Source of the DNA: Myceligenerans crystallogenes
GTDB taxonomy: Bacteria > Actinomycetota > Actinomycetes > Actinomycetales > Cellulomonadaceae
DNA: 64,000 nt
Reading direction: 5' to 3'
Assembly (NCBI RefSeq): GCF_039529775.1
Contig: NZ_BAAANL010000005.1
Coordinates: 186,001-250,000, forward strand
Shown here: positions 41,305 to 50,190 of the stretch, piece after piece
How positions within the stretch are numbered: the stretch's first letter is position 1
Layout: each line of letters begins with the position of its first letter
Notes under the pieces: generated by a model
What the model was told of the DNA's origin: nothing
The model's database searches: none
The model's input: only the letters and a program-made list of their open reading frames with translations
Made by a program: the position numbers and the translations under genes

Positions 41305-42723
41305 ATGAAGCATCGCACCGCGCCGTCACGGCGTCGGGCAGCCCTGACGGCCGGAGTCGCCGGCGTCGTCGCCCTGGCGACCACGCTTGCCGGCGGGGTC
41401 GCGTTGTCCACGACCGCTCAGGCCGCGGAGAGCACCCTGGGGGCCGCGGCCGCCCAGTCCGGCCGGTACTTCGGTACCGCCATCTCCGCGAGCAGGATGT
41501 CTGACTCGACCTACATCAACATCGCGAACCGTGAGTTCAACATGATCACGGCCGAGAACGAGATGAAGATGGACGCCACCGAGCCCTCCCAGGGCCAGTT
41601 CAACTTCACCAACGGCGACCGCATCCTCAACTGGGCCCTGCAGAACGGCAAGCAGGTCCGCGGCCACGCCCTGGCGTGGCACTCCCAGCAGCCCGGCTGG
41701 ATGCAGAACATGTCGGGCTCGACGCTCCGCCAGGCGATGATCAACCACATCAACGGCGTCGCCGGCCACTACAAGGGCAAGATCCACTCCTGGGACGTCG
41801 TGAACGAGGCCTACGCCGACTCCGGCGGCGGCCGCCGCGACTCGAACCTGCAGCGCACGGGCAACGACTGGATCGAGGTCGCGTTCCGCACGGCCCGCGC
41901 CGCCGACCCGGGCGCCAAGCTCTGCTACAACGACTACAACACGGACAACTGGACCTGGGCGAAGACCCAGGGCGTCTACAACATGGTCAAGGACTTCAAG
42001 GCGCGCGGCGTGCCCATCGACTGCGTCGGCTTCCAGTCCCACTTCAACTCGGGCAGCCCGTACCCGAGCAACTACCGCACCACGCTGCAGAACTTCGCCG
42101 ACCTGGGCGTGGACGTGCAGATCACCGAGCTCGACATCGAGGGCTCGGGCACCACGCAGGCCGAGACGTACCGCAAGGTCGTCCAGGACTGCCTCGCCGT
42201 GACGCGCTGCAACGGCATCACGGTGTGGGGCGTGCGTGACACGGACTCGTGGCGCGCCTCCGGCACGCCGCTGCTGTTCGACGGCAACGGCAACAAGAAG
42301 GCCGCCTACACGGCGACCCTCGAGGCCCTGAACGCGGGCAGCACCAGCACGCCGTCGCCCACGCCGACGACGCCGAGCCCGACGCCGACGACGCCGTCCG
42401 CGAGCCCGACGGCGAGCCCCACGACGCCGCAGCCCAGCGGTGCGTGCGCGGCCACGCTGCGGATCGTCAACAACTGGGGCAGCGGCTACCAGGCCGAGGT
42501 GTCGGTGAAGGCGAACCAGGCGATCAGCGGCTGGACGACGCAGTTCACGCTGTCCGGCTCCACCCTGTCGCAGGTCTGGAACGGGTCGCTGACCTCCTCC
42601 GGCTCGACGCACACCGTCAGGAACGTGTCGTGGAACGGGAACCTGGGCGCGGGCCAGACGGCCACGTACGGGTTCACGGCGAACGGGTCGGCGCCGTCGT
42701 CGTCGACGGTCACCTGTTCGTGA
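41305..42723 (+). CDS. Secreted endo-1,4-beta-xylanase, GH10 plus CBM2
   Basis: 472 aa from ATG 41305 with GAGGAGG upstream. Signal peptide about 1-40 (cleavage after AQA). The GH10 catalytic domain (about 42-345) has acid/base E168 in WDVVNEAY and nucleophile E275 in VQITELDIEG, plus HALAWHSQQP and ITVWGVRDTDSWR. A Thr/Pro/Ser linker (346-378) leads to a C-terminal CBM2 (381-472; NNWGSGYQAEVSVKAN, VWNGSLTSSGSTHTVRNVSW) with flanking cysteines. It hydrolyses xylan outside the cell. A LacI-type palindrome and a leader hairpin lie upstream; a strong terminator follows. Confidence 0.97.
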   Translation: MKHRTAPSRRRAALTAGVAGVVALATTLAGGVALSTTAQAAESTLGAAAAQSGRYFGTAISASRMSDSTYINIANREFNMITAENEMKMDATEPSQGQFNFTNGDRILNWALQNGKQVRGHALAWHSQQPGWMQNMSGSTLRQAMINHINGVAGHYKGKIHSWDVVNEAYADSGGGRRDSNLQRTGNDWIEVAFRTARAADPGAKLCYNDYNTDNWTWAKTQGVYNMVKDFKARGVPIDCVGFQSHFNSGSPYPSNYRTTLQNFADLGVDVQITELDIEGSGTTQAETYRKVVQDCLAVTRCNGITVWGVRDTDSWRASGTPLLFDGNGNKKAAYTATLEALNAGSTSTPSPTPTTPSPTPTTPSASPTASPTTPQPSGACAATLRIVNNWGSGYQAEVSVKANQAISGWTTQFTLSGSTLSQVWNGSLTSSGSTHTVRNVSWNGNLGAGQTATYGFTANGSAPSSSTVTCS

Positions 42724-42764
42724 CGGATCGGTAACTGCCCGTCGGTCGTCCGACGACGCCGGGT

Positions 42765-42803
42765 GGAGCCCCCGGCCGCAGCGCGCCTGCGGCCGGGGGC
42801 TCC
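42765..42803 (+). terminator. Terminator of the xylanase gene
   Basis: A perfect 17-bp inverted repeat (42765-42781 with 42787-42803) starting GGAGCCCCCGG, loop CGCGC. Confidence 0.88.
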
Positions 42804-42904
42804 GCCGCGTGCGGGCGGGCCTGCCGCGCGGTGGCCGTTCCAGCCCGTGGACGCTTCGGGCGGACGGCGCGGCCGCGGCGGTCCGCGCACGTAGGGTTTG
42901 GGTC

Positions 42905-43375
42905 ATGACCGATACACCACGCATGAATGTCGAGTCGTTCAACCTCGACCACCGAATCGTGGCCGCCCCGTACGTGCGGCTCGCCGACCGCAAGCAGCTT
43001 CCCGCGGGCGACGTCATCGTCAAGTACGACGTGCGCTTCGCCCAGCCGAACGTCGCGCACCTGGAGATGCCGGTGGTGCACTCGCTCGAGCACCTGTTCG
43101 CGGAGAAGTCGCGCAACCACTCGGACCGCGTGCTGGACTTCTCGCCCATGGGCTGCCAGACCGGTTTCTACCTGATCCTCCAGGGCGACCCCGCCGAGGA
43201 CGAGGTGCTCGGCCTCATCGAGGCGACGCTCACCGACGTCACCACCGCCGACGAGGTGCCCGCCGCCAACGAGGTGCAGTGCGGCTGGGGCGCGAACCAC
43301 ACGCTGGAGGGCGCCCAGGACGCCGCCCGCACGTTCCTCGCGGAGCGCGGTCGGTGGACGCAGGTCTTCGCGTGA
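42905..43375 (+). CDS. luxS: S-ribosylhomocysteine lyase LuxS
   Basis: 156 aa. TAGGGT at 42892-42897 lies 7 nt before ATG 42905 without a Shine-Dalgarno, so leaderless translation is likely. Metal ligands are H59 and H63 (HSLEHLF) and C126 (VQCGWG); C84 in SPMGCQTGFY is the catalytic cysteine. LuxS splits S-ribosylhomocysteine to homocysteine and DPD, the precursor of AI-2. The stop overlaps the start of the MTAN gene, so both enzymes of the pathway are made together. Confidence 0.97.
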   Translation: MTDTPRMNVESFNLDHRIVAAPYVRLADRKQLPAGDVIVKYDVRFAQPNVAHLEMPVVHSLEHLFAEKSRNHSDRVLDFSPMGCQTGFYLILQGDPAEDEVLGLIEATLTDVTTADEVPAANEVQCGWGANHTLEGAQDAARTFLAERGRWTQVFA

Positions 43376-44145
43376 CGGCAACGACGGGGGCGGGTGTCCA
43401 GGCCGTCGTCATCGTCGCCATGGCCGACGAGGCGGCGCCGTTCCTCGAGCTCGCCGGGGTCACCGGCGGCGTCGCGCCCGGTGAGGGCATCGTGCCCGAC
43501 GACGCCGCGCCGGCCGAGACCGGGGCGGGTGTCTCCCAGGCCGTCGGCGCCGCCGAGCACACGATCGTCGAGCTGGGCGGGCGCCGCGTCGCGCTCGTGC
43601 GCAGCGGGATCGGGTTCGTCAACGCGGCCGGCGCCGCGGTCGGCGCGCTGCTCACCTACGGCACGGTCCCGGTGATCAGCGCCGGGAGCGCGGGCGGGCT
43701 GGACGCGTCGGTGGCCGTCGGCGACGTCGTCGTCGGGCGGACGTACGTGAACACCGGCGCCGACGCGACCGCCTTCGGCTACCGGCTCGGGCAGGTGCCC
43801 GGGATGCCCGCCGTCTACGCGGCGGACCCGGGTCTGCTGGAGGCGGCCTCGGCCGCGGGCGCCGGACAGGACCAGAAGGTGCTGGCGGGGACCATCGGAT
43901 CCTCCGAGCAGTTCGTCACCACGTCCCTGGCCGAGACCCTTCGCGTGGCGTTCGACCAGGTCCTGGCCGTGGACATGGAGTCGGCGGCGATCGCGCAGGC
44001 ATGCCACAACCACGGCGCGCCGTTCGTCGCGATCCGCGGGGTCTCCGACCTGTGCGCCCCCGACGGCACGGAATTCCTCACCCACGTCGACGACGCCGCC
44101 CTCCGTTCGGCCCGCGTCGTCACGGCGGCCCTGGCCGGACTCTGA
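43372..44145 (+). CDS. mtnN: 5'-methylthioadenosine/S-adenosylhomocysteine nucleosidase
   Basis: 257 aa from GTG 43372, overlapping the luxS stop. VIVAMADEAAPFL, VRSGIGFVNAA and VISAGSAGGLDASVAVGDVV are the nucleoside-phosphorylase-like core; VDMESAAIAQACH with the ME motif and IRGVSDLC with the catalytic aspartate confirm MTAN/Pfs. It removes adenine from SAH and MTA, supplying LuxS with S-ribosylhomocysteine. A ~30-residue insert after position 30 is low complexity. A 13-bp hairpin follows. Confidence 0.95.
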   Translation: MTATTGAGVQAVVIVAMADEAAPFLELAGVTGGVAPGEGIVPDDAAPAETGAGVSQAVGAAEHTIVELGGRRVALVRSGIGFVNAAGAAVGALLTYGTVPVISAGSAGGLDASVAVGDVVVGRTYVNTGADATAFGYRLGQVPGMPAVYAADPGLLEAASAAGAGQDQKVLAGTIGSSEQFVTTSLAETLRVAFDQVLAVDMESAAIAQACHNHGAPFVAIRGVSDLCAPDGTEFLTHVDDAALRSARVVTAALAGL

Positions 44146-44152
44146 TGTCTCC

Positions 44153-44183
44153 GCTACCCCGGCGGCCGGCCCGCCGGGGTAGC
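44153..44183 (+). terminator. Terminator after luxS-mtnN
   Basis: GCTACCCCGGCGG and CCGCCGGGGTAGC form a perfect 13-bp stem with loop CCGGC, 8 nt after the stop. Beyond it, ATCGATAGGCGGGTC and ATCGATGGGCGGGTC (about 44242 and 44269) form a short direct repeat in otherwise empty sequence. Confidence 0.85.
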
Positions 44184-44335
44184 GCGCCGCGCCGATCTCC
44201 GGGACCGGCCCGAATGGGTGAGCGGGCCGGCGCCAGTCGAAATCGATAGGCGGGTCCGTGCCGACCGCGATCGATGGGCGGGTCGGCGCGCGTCGTTCGT
44301 CCTCGGTTTTGCCAGCCGCTCCTCGGCGCCGCCGC

Positions 44336-46120
44336 TCAGTCCTTGGCGTCGGCGTAGCTGTCGACCGTGGCGACCGTGACCGGGAAGGTGACCGGGAAGT
44401 CGCCGAAGAGGAGGCGGCCCGCCTCGGCGGCCGCGGCGCGGGTCTCGGCGGCGACCTGGGCGGCGAGGGCGGCCGGGGTGTGGATCACGACCTCGTCGTG
44501 CAGGAAGAACACCAGGTGCGGGCGGTCGGCGAAGGGCGCCGGGGCCAGCCCGGCGGCGTCGCCGGGGACCGTGCCGAGCGCCCAGAGGCGGCGGCGCAGG
44601 GACGCGATCCAGCACAGGGCCCATTCCGCGGCCGTGCCCTGGACCACGAAGTTCCGGGTGAAGCGGCCCCAGGCGCGGGTCTGCGAGCGGGCGCGGGAGG
44701 CGTCGTCGGCGCCGGCGTCCTCGTCGAACGCGCGCGACTGCGTCGCAGCCCACGCCGAACCCGGCCGCGGGGAACTGCGGCCCAGCCGCGTGGTCACCAC
44801 CTCGCCGCGCTCCCCCGCGCGGGCAGCGCTCTCCACCAGGTCGATGGCCTGCGGGAACGCCTTCGCGAGCCGCGGCATCACCTGGGCCGACACGCCCGTC
44901 GTCCCGCCGTACATCGCGCCCAGCATCCCGACCTTGGCCTGCTGCCGGGTCTCGACGACCCCGGCGGCGACGATCCCGGCGTACATGTCGACGTCGCCGG
45001 CGCTCGCACCGCCGGCCCCGTTCGCCGCCGCGCCCGGGCCCGCCGCCGCGCTCGTCCCCCCGTCCGGGCCCCGGCCCGCCGCCGCCATGTGCTCGTCGCG
45101 GGCGAGGGCCGCCAGGACCCGGGGCTCGAGCTGGGCGGCGTCGGCCACGACGAACTGCCAGCCGGGATCCGCCACGACCGCGCGCCGGACGCTGTGCGGG
45201 AGCTGCAGCGCGCCCCCGCCGGTGCTCGCCCAGCGTCCCGTGACGACGCCGCCCACCACGTACTCCATGCGGAACCGCCCGGCGCGCGCCCAGGTGTCGA
45301 GCCAGCTCCACCCGTTGGCCGTGTACAGCCGGTAGAGCGACTTGTACTCCAGCAGCGGCGCGACCACGGGATGGTCCAGCTTCTCCAGCTCCCACTTGCG
45401 CAGGCTGCGCGCCCCCACCCCGGCGTACTCCATCGCCCGCAGCAGGTCCGGGTGCGAGTCCGGGTTGAGCGTCGGCGGCGCGTCCAGCGCCTCGCGGATC
45501 CGGTGCACGAGGGCCTCGAGCTTCGCGGGCCGCTCGCCGGGACGCGGCCGCGGGCCGAGCGCCTCGGTGAGGATCTCGTCGTGCACGTCGGTGCGCCACG
45601 GCAGCCCCACGTGCTGCATCTCGGCCGCCGCGAGCGCCCCCGCCGACTCCGCGGCGACCAGCAGCCGCAGCCGCGCCGGGCCGGCGCTCGACGCGATCGC
45701 GTCGAGCTGCGCGCCCAGTTCCGCGACAGGGTCGAGCCCGTCACCGTCCGGGTCCGACGACGACGGCGCGGGCTGCCCGAGGTCGAACAGCGTCGCCGGG
45801 GCGTCCGGTGGCGCGGCCCCTCCCGGCTGGGGCGGGGACACCGGCGGCAGGCCGTCCCACGGACCCGGTGGTGCCGTCGCCAGAGTGGTGTCCGCGGAGA
45901 GGTCGGAGGAGCGCAGGATCGCGTGGGCGAGCCGGAGGTCGTGGGCGCGCTCGACCCGCACGCCGTCGGACAGCAGCCGCGGGTACCAGCGGTTCGTGTC
46001 GTCCCAGGTCCAGCGGGGCGGCGTCGGCGGCCCGGCGGCGTCGGCCCGGAGATCGCCCGGTTCGGGCATGCTCGCGACGGCGGCCTGCTGGCCGCCTGCC
46101 CGGGTCAGGATCACTCGCAC
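44336..46120 (-). CDS. Family A DNA polymerase-like protein with reduced N-terminus
   Basis: 594 aa from GTG 46120 (CAGGA 7 nt upstream); the open frame continues into a repeat array and is not coding there. The polymerase half keeps motif A D327 (VVADAAQLEPRVLAALA, versus the usual DYSQIELR), the O-helix R392/K396 (TRQQAKVGMLGAMYGG) and motif C H541-D542-E543. The N-terminal ~160 residues are degenerate exonuclease-like sequence without clear acidic catalytic residues, and there is no 5' nuclease. It matches actinobacterial proteins annotated as bifunctional 3'-5' exonuclease/DNA polymerase. A ~30-residue Gly/Ala insert lies between motifs A and B. Confidence 0.88.
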   Translation of the reverse strand: MRVILTRAGGQQAAVASMPEPGDLRADAAGPPTPPRWTWDDTNRWYPRLLSDGVRVERAHDLRLAHAILRSSDLSADTTLATAPPGPWDGLPPVSPPQPGGAAPPDAPATLFDLGQPAPSSSDPDGDGLDPVAELGAQLDAIASSAGPARLRLLVAAESAGALAAAEMQHVGLPWRTDVHDEILTEALGPRPRPGERPAKLEALVHRIREALDAPPTLNPDSHPDLLRAMEYAGVGARSLRKWELEKLDHPVVAPLLEYKSLYRLYTANGWSWLDTWARAGRFRMEYVVGGVVTGRWASTGGGALQLPHSVRRAVVADPGWQFVVADAAQLEPRVLAALARDEHMAAAGRGPDGGTSAAAGPGAAANGAGGASAGDVDMYAGIVAAGVVETRQQAKVGMLGAMYGGTTGVSAQVMPRLAKAFPQAIDLVESAARAGERGEVVTTRLGRSSPRPGSAWAATQSRAFDEDAGADDASRARSQTRAWGRFTRNFVVQGTAAEWALCWIASLRRRLWALGTVPGDAAGLAPAPFADRPHLVFFLHDEVVIHTPAALAAQVAAETRAAAAEAGRLLFGDFPVTFPVTVATVDSYADAKD

Positions 46121-46142
46121 GAGGCCATCCTGCCCCGGGTGT

Positions 46143-46340
46143 CTGACATCGACGAAGGGTTCGGCGGAGGGTGAGGGCCGAGGTACGAGGCACTCGCCCG
46201 GAGCCGAGCACGAGGAGATGGCAGCGGCAGACACTGACATCGACGACGGAGACAGCGCGACGACACGACCCACTCGCCCGGAGGCGAGCACGGGGAGACG
46301 ACAGCGACAGGCACTGACATCGACAACGGGTTCGGCCAAC
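46143..46340. repeat. Dispersed-repeat array upstream of the polymerase gene
   Basis: CTGACATCGACGA-type boundaries recur at 46143, 46234 and 46314, enclosing two units that each contain CACTCGCCCGGAG followed by CGAGCACG. The first also has GCGGAGGGTGAGGGCCGAGG, the core shared with 8541 and 20766. As at 8522, short direct repeats bound the units. Confidence 0.85.
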
Positions 46341-46357
46341 GATGCGGGCAGCAGAAC

Positions 46358-46384
46358 GGGGCCCCCGCCGACGGCGAGGGCCCC
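46358..46384 (-). terminator. Terminator of the low-complexity protein gene
   Basis: GGGGCCC (46358-46364) and GGGCCCC (46378-46384) pair, with CGCC/GGCG inside, 24 bp past the stop on the minus strand. Confidence 0.65.
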
Positions 46385-46407
46385 GTGAGCGCGCGTGGCG
46401 GTGGGGC

Positions 46408-47097
46408 TCAGTAGCCCTGGCCGCCCTCGCCCTGGCTCTCCTCGGAGCCGAACTCCGAACCGGGCTGCTGCTCGCCGAACTGCGACTCGGAGCCCTCCGG
46501 GGACTCCTGCGAGCCGAACTGCGCGCCGCCCTCGCCCTGGCCGTAGGACTCGCCGCCCTGCTCGGGCGAGCCGAAGCCACCCTCGGTGCCCTGCTCGGGC
46601 GAGCCGAAGCCACCCTCGGACTGCGGCTCACCGTAGGACTCGCCGCCCTCCGTGCTCTGCTCGGGCGACCCGAAGCCGCCCTCCGACTGCGACTCGCCGT
46701 ACGACGAGCCGGCCGGCTGGTCGGACGCGGTGTCCTGACCGTAGGTGTCGCCGCCCTCGGCGCTCTGCTGCGCACCGAAGCCGCCCTCGGACGACGTCGT
46801 CTCCGACGACCCGAAGCCACCCTCGGACTGCGGCTCACCGTAGGACTCGCCGCCCTCGGCGCCCTGCTCGGGCGATCCGAAGCCGCCCTCCGACTGGGAC
46901 TCGCCGTAGGCCGAGCCCTCGGTCTGCTCCGTCTGGCCGTAGGACTCGCCGCCCTGCTCCGACGGCTCGGACGAACCGAAGCCGCCCTGCTCCGAGCCGA
47001 GCTCGGACCCGCTCTGCTGGCCGTACGGGTTCTCGGTGTTCTCCTGGCCCTCGCCGCCGAATTCGCTGGACTGGCCCTCGTACTCGTTGCTGCTCAT
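46408..47097 (-). CDS. Intrinsically disordered Gly/Ser/Glu/Gln protein with FGSPEQ and SYGE repeats
   Basis: 229 aa from ATG 47097 with GAGGAG upstream. Almost the whole chain is repeats of the form GGESYGEPQSEGGFGSPEQ: Tyr and Phe are evenly spaced, each beside Gly, in a Gly/Ser/Glu/Gln background. There is no Lys, Arg, His, Cys, Trp, Ile or Val, so it is strongly acidic and cannot form a normal core. The composition resembles prion-like low-complexity regions that undergo phase separation (SYGQ-rich type), but no homology is implied. No signal peptide or membrane segment. It has a good ribosome-binding site and a terminator, so it is likely expressed. Function unknown. Confidence 0.8.
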   Translation of the reverse strand: MSSNEYEGQSSEFGGEGQENTENPYGQQSGSELGSEQGGFGSSEPSEQGGESYGQTEQTEGSAYGESQSEGGFGSPEQGAEGGESYGEPQSEGGFGSSETTSSEGGFGAQQSAEGGDTYGQDTASDQPAGSSYGESQSEGGFGSPEQSTEGGESYGEPQSEGGFGSPEQGTEGGFGSPEQGGESYGQGEGGAQFGSQESPEGSESQFGEQQPGSEFGSEESQGEGGQGY

Positions 47098-47369
47098 GAC
47101 AACTCCTCGCTCTTGCTGTGCCGAGGCATGCCGAGCACACCCCCCTGCCGGACCCGGGATCGAGTTTCCGCGCCCGCGCCGACCGTAGCGCGGGTGAAAA
47201 GATCGCGCCACAGATACGGCGAACTACCCCGTTGTAGGTCATCTCCGGCCTGGTCAGCGAGCTGGTGACCCCCGCAGGCCGCGCCCCGCGCCGTCGGCCC
47301 CGGGAGGTGCGCCACCCGGCCACGAGTTGCGTTCGCGGTACGCCGGGCACGACCGTGCGGGCGCGAGAA
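47098..47369. other. Intergenic region upstream of the low-complexity gene
   Basis: No supported gene. It should carry the minus-strand promoter for the low-complexity protein; I could not identify a clear -10/-35 pair. Confidence 0.4.
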
Positions 47370-47399
47370 AGGGCGGCGCGGGAAGTCCCGCGCCGCCCT
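47370..47399 (-). terminator. Terminator of aceE
   Basis: AGGGCGGCGCGGGA and TCCCGCGCCGCCCT are perfect complements, followed on the minus strand by TTTC. Confidence 0.9.
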
Positions 47400-47421
47400 C
47401 CAGGGGTTTCTCGAGGTCAGG

Positions 47422-50190
47422 TCAGCTCTCGCCGCCCGCGCTCCCCGAGGTGCCCGCGTTCACGTCGAGCAGGCGGTACTTCTCGACGGCCTTGGCGACG
47501 ACGTCGGCCGGCACCTCGCCGCGGCGCGCGAGCACCTGCAGCGTCTTGACCACCATCGACGGGCCGTCGATGAGGAAGTACCGGCGCGCGGCGGCGCGGG
47601 TGTCCGAGAAGCCGAAGCCGTCGGCACCGAGCACCGCGTAGTCGCCCGGGACCCAGGCGCGGATCTGGTCCGGCACCATGTGGTCGTAGTCGCTGGTGGC
47701 GACGAACGGCCCCGCAGCGCCCTGCAGCTTCTGCGTCACGTACGGCACGCGCGGCTCGGCGGCCGGGTCCACGAGAGCGGCGTGCTCCGCGTCCAGCGCG
47801 TCGCGGCGCAGCTCGGTCCAGCTGGTCACCGACCAGACGTCGGCGTGCACGCCCCAGTCCTCGCGCAGCAGCTGCTGCGCCTCGAGGGCCCACGGGACGC
47901 CCACACCGGACGCGAGGAGCTGAGCCTTCGGGCCCTCGGCGGCGTCGTCCGCGGTCGCGATGCGGTGGATACCGCGCCGGATGCCCTCGACGTCGACGTC
48001 CGCCGGCTCGGCCGGCTGCACCATCGGCTCGTTGTAGACCGTCAGGTAGTACATGACGTTCTGGTCGCGGCCGTCCGTGCCGATGCCGTCCTGGCCGGGC
48101 CCGTACATGCGCTCGATGCCGTCGCGCACGATGTGCCGGATCTCGTAGCCGTAGGCCGGGTCGTACTGCACGATCGCGCGGTTGGTCGCCGCGATGATCG
48201 GGCTGTGGCCGTCGGCGTGCTGCAGGCCCTCACCGGTCAGCGTGGTGCGCCCCGCCGTCGCGCCGATGATGAAACCACGCGTGAGCTGGTCGCCCGCGGC
48301 CCAGAACTGGTCGCCGGTGCGCTGGAAGCCGAACATCGAGTAGAAGATGTAGATCGGGATCAGCGGCTCGCCGTGGGTCGCGTACGACGTGCCGACCGCC
48401 TGGAACGCGGCGGCCGAACCCGCCTCGTTGATGCCCGTGTGCATGATCTGCCCGGACTCGGACTCCTTGTAGCTCAGCATGAGCTCGCGGTCCACGGCCA
48501 GGTAGTTCTGCCCCAGGGTGTTGAAGATCTTCGCGCTCGGGAAGATCGAGTCGAGGCCGAACGTGCGGGCCTCGTCGGGGATGATCGGCACGATGCGCTC
48601 GCCGAAGCCCTTGGACTTGAACAGGTCCTTGAGCATGCGGACGAACGCCATCGTCGAGGCGACCTCCTGCGTGCCCGAACCCTTGGCCAGCAGCTCGTAG
48701 GACTTGTCCTGCGGCAGCGGCAGCTGGGTCTTCGGGTTGGCCCGGCGCTCCGGCACGAACCCGCCGAGCTTGCGGCGGCGGTCCAGCATGTACTGGATCT
48801 CCGGCGCGTCCATGCCCGGGTGGTAGTACGGGGCCGCGTACGGGTTCGTGAGCTCCTCGTCCGTGATCGGGATGTTGAGCGAGTCGCGCAGCGCCTTGAG
48901 CTCGTCCGTCTTGAGCTTCTTCATCTGGTGCGTGGCGTTGCGGCCCGCGAAGCCCGAGCCCAGGCCGTAGCCCTTGACGGTGTGCGCGAGGATGATCGTC
49001 GGCTGGCCGGTGTGCGCGCGCGCCGCCGAGTAGGCCGCGTAGAGCTTGCGGTAGTCGTGGCCGCCGCGCTTGAGGTTCCAGATGTCCTCGTCGGTCATGT
49101 TCTCGACGAGGGCCTTGGTGCGCGGGTCGCGCCCGAAGAAGTGCTCGCGGATGAACGCGCCCGACTCGGCGCGGTAGGTCTGGTAGTCACCGTCCGGCGT
49201 CGCGTTCATCAGGTTGACGAGCGCGCGGTCCTTGTCGGCCTCCAGCAGGGCGTCCCACTCGCGGCCCCACACGACCTTGATGACGTTCCAGCCCGCGCCG
49301 CGGAACTGCCCCTCGAGCTCCTGGACGATCTTGCCGTTGCCGCGCACCGGACCGTCGAGGCGCTGCAGGTTGCAGTTCACCACGAACGTCAGGTTGTCCA
49401 GCTGCTGCTGCGCCGCGAGCTGGATCATGCCGCGGCTCTCCGGCTCGTCCATCTCGCCGTCGCCGAGGAACGCCCACACGTCCTGCTGGCTGGTGTCCTT
49501 GATCCCGCGGTTGTGCAGGTAGCGGTTGGTCCAGGCCTGGTAGATCGCCGACGCCGGGCCGAGGCCCATCGAGACCGTCGGGTACTCCCAGAAGTCCGGC
49601 ATGAGGCGCGGGTGCGGGTACGACGGCAGGCCGCCGCCCGCGTGCGACTTCTCCTGCCGGAAGCCGTCGAGCTGCTCGGCGCTCAGCCGGCCCTCGAGGA
49701 ACCCGCGGGCGTACACGCCCGGTGAGGCGTGGCCCTGGAAGTAGACCTGGTCGCCGCCGCCCTCGTGGTCCTTGCCGCGGAAGAAGTGGTTCAGGCCCAC
49801 CTCGTACAGCGTCGCCACCGACGCGTACGACGAGATGTGGCCGCCCACCCCGAGGCCCTCACGCTGCGCGCGCGTCACCATGACCGCCGCGTTCCAGCGG
49901 ATGAAGGAGCGGTAGCGCCGCTCCATCGCCTCGTCGCCCGGGAAGTACGGCTCCTCGTGGACGCCGATGGTGTTGACGTACGGCGTCGCCATCGTCACGG
50001 GGATGTGCACGTTGCGCTCGCGCGCCCGCCGCAGCAGGTTGAGCATGACGTACCGGGCGCGAGGGCCGCCCTTGTCGTCGATCAGTCCGTCGAACGACTC
50101 GACCCACTCGGAGGTCTCCCCCGGGTCGATGTCCGGCACAGCGCTGAGCAGACCGTTGATCAGCGGTCCGGTCTCGTCAAACGAAGCCAC
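47422..50190 (-). CDS. aceE: Pyruvate dehydrogenase E1 component, homodimeric
   Basis: 922 aa from GTG 50190 with GAGAGG upstream. AceE decarboxylates pyruvate with thiamine diphosphate and passes acetyl to lipoyl-E2. Seen: GHISSYASVATLYEVG, the ThDP-binding GDGEMDEPES (GDG) with NCNLQRLDGPVRGNG, the HTVKGYGLGSGFAGRNATHQ loop, and the C-terminal YMFGFQRTGDQFWAAGDQ-like pyrimidine region (FYSMFGFQRTGDQFWAAGDQ). Divergent from DUF3052-ahpE, as in mycobacteria and corynebacteria. It supplies acetyl-CoA for the fab operon 7 kb away. Confidence 0.97.
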   Translation of the reverse strand: MASFDETGPLINGLLSAVPDIDPGETSEWVESFDGLIDDKGGPRARYVMLNLLRRARERNVHIPVTMATPYVNTIGVHEEPYFPGDEAMERRYRSFIRWNAAVMVTRAQREGLGVGGHISSYASVATLYEVGLNHFFRGKDHEGGGDQVYFQGHASPGVYARGFLEGRLSAEQLDGFRQEKSHAGGGLPSYPHPRLMPDFWEYPTVSMGLGPASAIYQAWTNRYLHNRGIKDTSQQDVWAFLGDGEMDEPESRGMIQLAAQQQLDNLTFVVNCNLQRLDGPVRGNGKIVQELEGQFRGAGWNVIKVVWGREWDALLEADKDRALVNLMNATPDGDYQTYRAESGAFIREHFFGRDPRTKALVENMTDEDIWNLKRGGHDYRKLYAAYSAARAHTGQPTIILAHTVKGYGLGSGFAGRNATHQMKKLKTDELKALRDSLNIPITDEELTNPYAAPYYHPGMDAPEIQYMLDRRRKLGGFVPERRANPKTQLPLPQDKSYELLAKGSGTQEVASTMAFVRMLKDLFKSKGFGERIVPIIPDEARTFGLDSIFPSAKIFNTLGQNYLAVDRELMLSYKESESGQIMHTGINEAGSAAAFQAVGTSYATHGEPLIPIYIFYSMFGFQRTGDQFWAAGDQLTRGFIIGATAGRTTLTGEGLQHADGHSPIIAATNRAIVQYDPAYGYEIRHIVRDGIERMYGPGQDGIGTDGRDQNVMYYLTVYNEPMVQPAEPADVDVEGIRRGIHRIATADDAAEGPKAQLLASGVGVPWALEAQQLLREDWGVHADVWSVTSWTELRRDALDAEHAALVDPAAEPRVPYVTQKLQGAAGPFVATSDYDHMVPDQIRAWVPGDYAVLGADGFGFSDTRAAARRYFLIDGPSMVVKTLQVLARRGEVPADVVAKAVEKYRLLDVNAGTSGSAGGES

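Noticed and set aside
44336..46339. Longer N-terminus for the DNA polymerase-like protein
   Set aside because: The extra residues translate the dispersed repeat array; GTG 46120 has a ribosome-binding site just outside the array.
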